Of a stretch of DNA of 64,000 bases, positions 61,849-64,000 are shown one piece after another. How positions within the stretch are numbered: position 1 is the stretch's first letter; each line of letters begins with the position of its first letter. The DNA lies in the NCBI RefSeq assembly GCF_004217285.1, contig NZ_SHKS01000004.1, positions 372,001 through 436,000 on the forward strand, written 5' to 3'. The translations under genes and the position numbers were made by a program. The DNA is from Streptomyces sp. BK239 (GTDB lineage Bacteria > Actinomycetota > Actinomycetes > Streptomycetales > Streptomycetaceae). The notes below the pieces were generated by a model. That model did no database searches, had not been told where the DNA came from, and saw only the letters and a program-made list of their open reading frames with translations.

Positions 61849-62328
61849 CTAGCCGTACGAGTTGAGTGCCCGGAAGCGGACGGTGTCGCTGCGACGGTCA
61901 AACCACAGTTTGGTGGAGTAGCCGCTGCCGTCGCGGTCGAGCTCGTGCGACCGGATCCACTGGGGGTTCGCCGGCCCCTCGCCCTTGAGCGACTTCTCGA
62001 ACCACGAGGAGAAGTCATCGGTCGGCCCCTCGGAGACGAAGGCGTGGGCCGCCGTCAGCTTGGTAAGTTTCCCCGGTGTCAGCCGGGCGAAGCCAGAGAT
62101 CACCAGCTCCGGCGACGGTATGCCCCGATCGTCGTCCCGGCTGCTCACCCACTTGGCGTCGGTGAGCGGGCCCAACAGCGGGAACGCCCGCTCCAGCGGT
62201 GTGGTGTCGGTGTGCCAGTCCCTCTTGGCCCCGTTCGCCACCTGACACAGGGTCCACCAGGCGGGTAGGACCGCCAGCCCCGCCCCGATCCCGATCAGCT
62301 TCCGTCGCTCCAACGAGACCCCCCCCAT
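61849..62328 (-). CDS. Hypothetical single-pass membrane protein (intact member of the repeat pair)
   Basis: 159 residues, unknown function. Starts MGGVSLERRKLIGIG, one N-terminal membrane helix (GAGLAVLPAWWTLCQVANGA), then an exported or lumenal domain (ELVISGFARLTPGKLTKLTAAHAFVSEGP; GSGYSTKLWFDRRSDTVRF). The ATG is preceded by only a weak RBS. Its first 55 codons and upstream DNA are duplicated at 43935-44185. Confidence 0.75.
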   Translation of the reverse strand: MGGVSLERRKLIGIGAGLAVLPAWWTLCQVANGAKRDWHTDTTPLERAFPLLGPLTDAKWVSSRDDDRGIPSPELVISGFARLTPGKLTKLTAAHAFVSEGPTDDFSSWFEKSLKGEGPANPQWIRSHELDRDGSGYSTKLWFDRRSDTVRFRALNSYG

Positions 62329-62408
62329 ACTGGCTTCGGAGGCACCTTATCTGGCTCAAGCACCCCACCCGGACCACCCTTTGATCACAACCACATATGC
62401 GCCCTTAA
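62156..62408. repeat. Dispersed repeat copy 2 (partner 43935-44185)
   Basis: Same orientation and almost the same length as copy 1, with scattered substitutions. It includes the start region of the gene at 61849-62328. The repeat ends at GCGCCCTTAAG, and a GNAT remnant begins right after it. Confidence 0.85.
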
Positions 62409-62409
62409 G

Positions 62410-62740
62410 GCTCTCGTCGCCGCCTTCGCGCCGGATGGCACCCCCCTCGCCGTGGGGCACCATCACCCGGCGGCCTGCGCCACGGAGATCGGCGGCATCG
62501 GCACGCTTCCCGCCGCCCGACGGCAGGGGCTCGGCACCGCCGTCATGGCGGCCATGGCGGCCGGAACGGCCCGACGCCGGCCACCGGGTGGGCCCACGCC
62601 CGTGACCACGGCGTGCCCACCGTCTTCCTCGCCCACGCCGACGAGGCCCTCGCGCGCATCTACGCCCGGCTGGGTGGTCGTCCGGCCGGTACCACCCTGC
62701 TCGTCGCCGACCAGGCGGCACGAGGGCGACAGGGCCACGA
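62410..62740 (+). pseudogene. GNAT acetyltransferase remnant
   Basis: ALVAAFAPDGTPLAVGHHHP and EIGGIGTLPAARRQGLGTAV (motif A, acetyl-CoA loop) break frame near 62580. The end (WAHARDHGVPTVFLAHADEALARIYARLGG) continues in another frame. The N-terminus is missing. Its last frame runs open, without a stop, into the HAD gene. Confidence 0.75.
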
Positions 62741-62852
62741 AGGCCCGCCCCGGGCCAGGGGCGGGTTCAAGCCAGTCGTGTGCTCGGCCCACCGAGAGAC
62801 CACCGGAGCGTTAGCGTGTCATGCCTATGACAGAGAAGGGGTGACGGCGCAC

Positions 62853-63491
62853 ATGAACGGATCCGCGTCCAACAGGCCGGCCCGTGCGGGCCTCGCACTG
62901 GGCGCAGCCCTGGTGTCGGCGATGCTCTGCACGCCGGCGACCGCGGCTGGCCCCGAGGAGGCCGGCAAGGGCCCGGGTGCGGCCGCCACCACGCCTGCAC
63001 ACGCCGAACGGGCCTGTCCTGTCGTGTACTTCGACCTGGGGGAGACCCTGGTGCACACCGCCGACGACGGCAGCACCACCTACCTGCCCGGGGCGGCCTC
63101 GTACCTGCGGAACCTGCGGGGACGCCACATCAGGGTCGGCCTGATCACCAACGTCCCGCCCTCCTGGGGCACGACCGACGCGGAACGCGCCGCCCGGCTC
63201 CGGACCGAGGTCGACGCGACGTGGCGGGGCCCGGTGCCCTTCGCCTGGGCGGACTTCGGCGACCGGATCCGCACGCCGCGCACCGAGGCCGAACGCAAGC
63301 CGTCCCCGGTCCTGTGGCAGCGCGCCAAGGACGACTCAGCCGGCTGCCGGGTCGTCTATCAGGCGGAGACCGCCCAGGAGGTGTCCGTCGCCTCCTCGCT
63401 GGGCTTCTTGTCGTACCAGGTCGGTCGGCCGAACCGGCCCGTGTTCCTGCCGGCGGGACTGGTCGAACTCCTCGGCCGTCGCCCCGGCTGA
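62853..63491 (+). CDS. Secreted HAD-fold protein with altered active site
   Basis: 212 residues. N-terminal Sec signal (ALGAALVSAMLCTPATA), then a HAD core: motif I VVYFDLGETLVHT (first Asp kept, second Asp replaced by Gly), motif II LITNVPPS (Thr), motif III EAERKPSPVLW (Lys), motif IV region VVYQAETAQEV, where the usual acidic pair is lost. It may bind rather than hydrolyse phosphate esters, outside the membrane. ATG 62853 preferred; a GTG at 62841 is possible. Confidence 0.82.
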   Translation: MNGSASNRPARAGLALGAALVSAMLCTPATAAGPEEAGKGPGAAATTPAHAERACPVVYFDLGETLVHTADDGSTTYLPGAASYLRNLRGRHIRVGLITNVPPSWGTTDAERAARLRTEVDATWRGPVPFAWADFGDRIRTPRTEAERKPSPVLWQRAKDDSAGCRVVYQAETAQEVSVASSLGFLSYQVGRPNRPVFLPAGLVELLGRRPG

Positions 63492-63537
63492 TCACAGCCC
63501 CGGCCTCTGTTGCGGCCGTAGCCCAGCAGGGACCGCC

Positions 63538-63576
63538 CCGTCGTCGTACGCCCTTGATCCGGGCGTACGACGACGG
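63538..63576. terminator. Perfect 16-bp-stem bidirectional terminator
   Basis: CCGTCGTCGTACGCCC (63538-63553) and its exact complement (63561-63576) around a 7-nt loop, between convergent genes. Confidence 0.85.
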
Positions 63577-63672
63577 ATCGGCGCCCGCACCACGGTCGCC
63601 GTTTCGGGGGCCGTCGCAGGTCTGATCGGCCGGTGGCCCGGTCTGGGTTCGACGGGTCCGATCACCCGGCCG

Positions 63673-64000
63673 TCACGTCGTACGCGGTCTCCGGGCGGCC
63701 TGGTCCGGTTCGAGGGCCTCCTCGCGGCCGGTCTCTGCCGCCGCGCCCGCGTCCGCCGGGTCGGGAGCACCGTCGCCCACCCCCGCTGACGTGGTGCCGA
63801 CTCCCGCGCGACCGCCCGCCTGCGACGGCATCGCCCGGTTCCCGCCCTGGCCCGAACGGTCGACCACCCCGCTGCGCAGCAGCAGTTGGAAGACCCCGAG
63901 CAGCACCGCGGTGGCCAGCGCGCTGTGCCACAGCAGGGCGTCCAGACGCCCGGCCGACAGGTACGCGCCCGCGGCGATCGCGGCCAGCGCACACACGGCG
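63673..64000 (-). CDS. Membrane protein C-terminus (partial, right edge)
   Basis: Runs off the right edge. The visible ~109 residues hold two hydrophobic segments (VCALAAIAAGAYLSAG; LLWHSALATAVLLGVFQLLL) and then a disordered acidic tail (SAGVGDGAPDPADAGAAAE). No family recognised. The frame with the stop at 63673 has the best codon bias. Confidence 0.55.
   Translation of the reverse strand, partial: AVCALAAIAAGAYLSAGRLDALLWHSALATAVLLGVFQLLLRSGVVDRSGQGGNRAMPSQAGGRAGVGTTSAGVGDGAPDPADAGAAAETGREEALEPDQAARRPRTT

Overview
The window is GC-rich actinomycete chromosome, almost certainly Streptomyces or a close relative. Evidence: strong third-position G/C throughout, a complete CvnA-B-C-D conservon, a ROK-type repressor beside xylA/xylB, a Streptomyces-style 'HIDLLRVAS' leader peptide, and DUF5133, DUF6098-like and DUF5709 small proteins. 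No tRNA, rRNA, CRISPR array or prophage was recognised.

Layout. 1-7.5 kb: aldehyde dehydrogenase (cut by the left edge) with a GAF/winged-helix regulator, then the xylose module (ROK repressor, xylB, divergent xylA) and a proline-rich membrane protein. 7.6-18.5 kb: a decayed methyltransferase, a coupled SNF2 ATPase/SWIM zinc-finger pair, a small membrane protein, an MpaB-type oxygenase, a PadR regulator divergent from an alpha/beta hydrolase, a methyltransferase and an MHYT sensor. 18.7-25.3 kb: conservon cvnABCD, an F420-type PPOX enzyme, an orphan roadblock protein and a DUF6397-like protein. 25.4-30.7 kb: thioesterase, DUF3516-type RNA helicase, YdjM-like membrane protein, zinc-free L31 and a DUF5709 protein. 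30.9-38.9 kb: a heterodimeric ABC exporter, a dctA remnant, a MarR regulator divergent from another ABC exporter, and an MltG-like protein. 38.9-43.3 kb: flavin monooxygenase and ssuCBA sulfonate importer, headed by an unlisted 27-residue leader peptide. 43.4-47.6 kb: YjbQ, an IS5-type element inserted beside a truncated duplicate gene, superoxide dismutase and an NCS1 permease with a C-terminal zinc-ribbon-like tail.

From 47.7 kb to the right edge the window becomes accessory. It has many truncated or frameshifted genes (methyltransferase, two ABC fragments, CBS protein, DUF6098-like, S66 peptidase, ferredoxin-MBL hybrid, GNAT), a second IS5-type element, transposase and recombinase scraps, and a ~250-bp repeat shared by 43.9 kb and 62.2 kb. 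Intact islands remain: DUF5133, MerR regulator, isochorismatase-like protein, MBL hydrolase, AraC-cupin-SGNH cluster, second AraC divergent from an NTF2-like/YjbR pair, and a secreted HAD-like protein. This is the texture of a chromosome-arm region worn down by insertion and deletion.

Functional links: xylose uptake products go through XylA and XylB under the ROK protein. The ssuCBA/monooxygenase cluster looks cysteine- or sulfur-controlled through its leader peptide and a C/U-rich tract. CvnA-D form a membrane G-protein-like signalling complex, and the MHYT protein and the orphan roadblock protein next to it may belong to the same signalling neighbourhood. All domain assignments are by eye from motifs and remembered family consensus; no database search was run.
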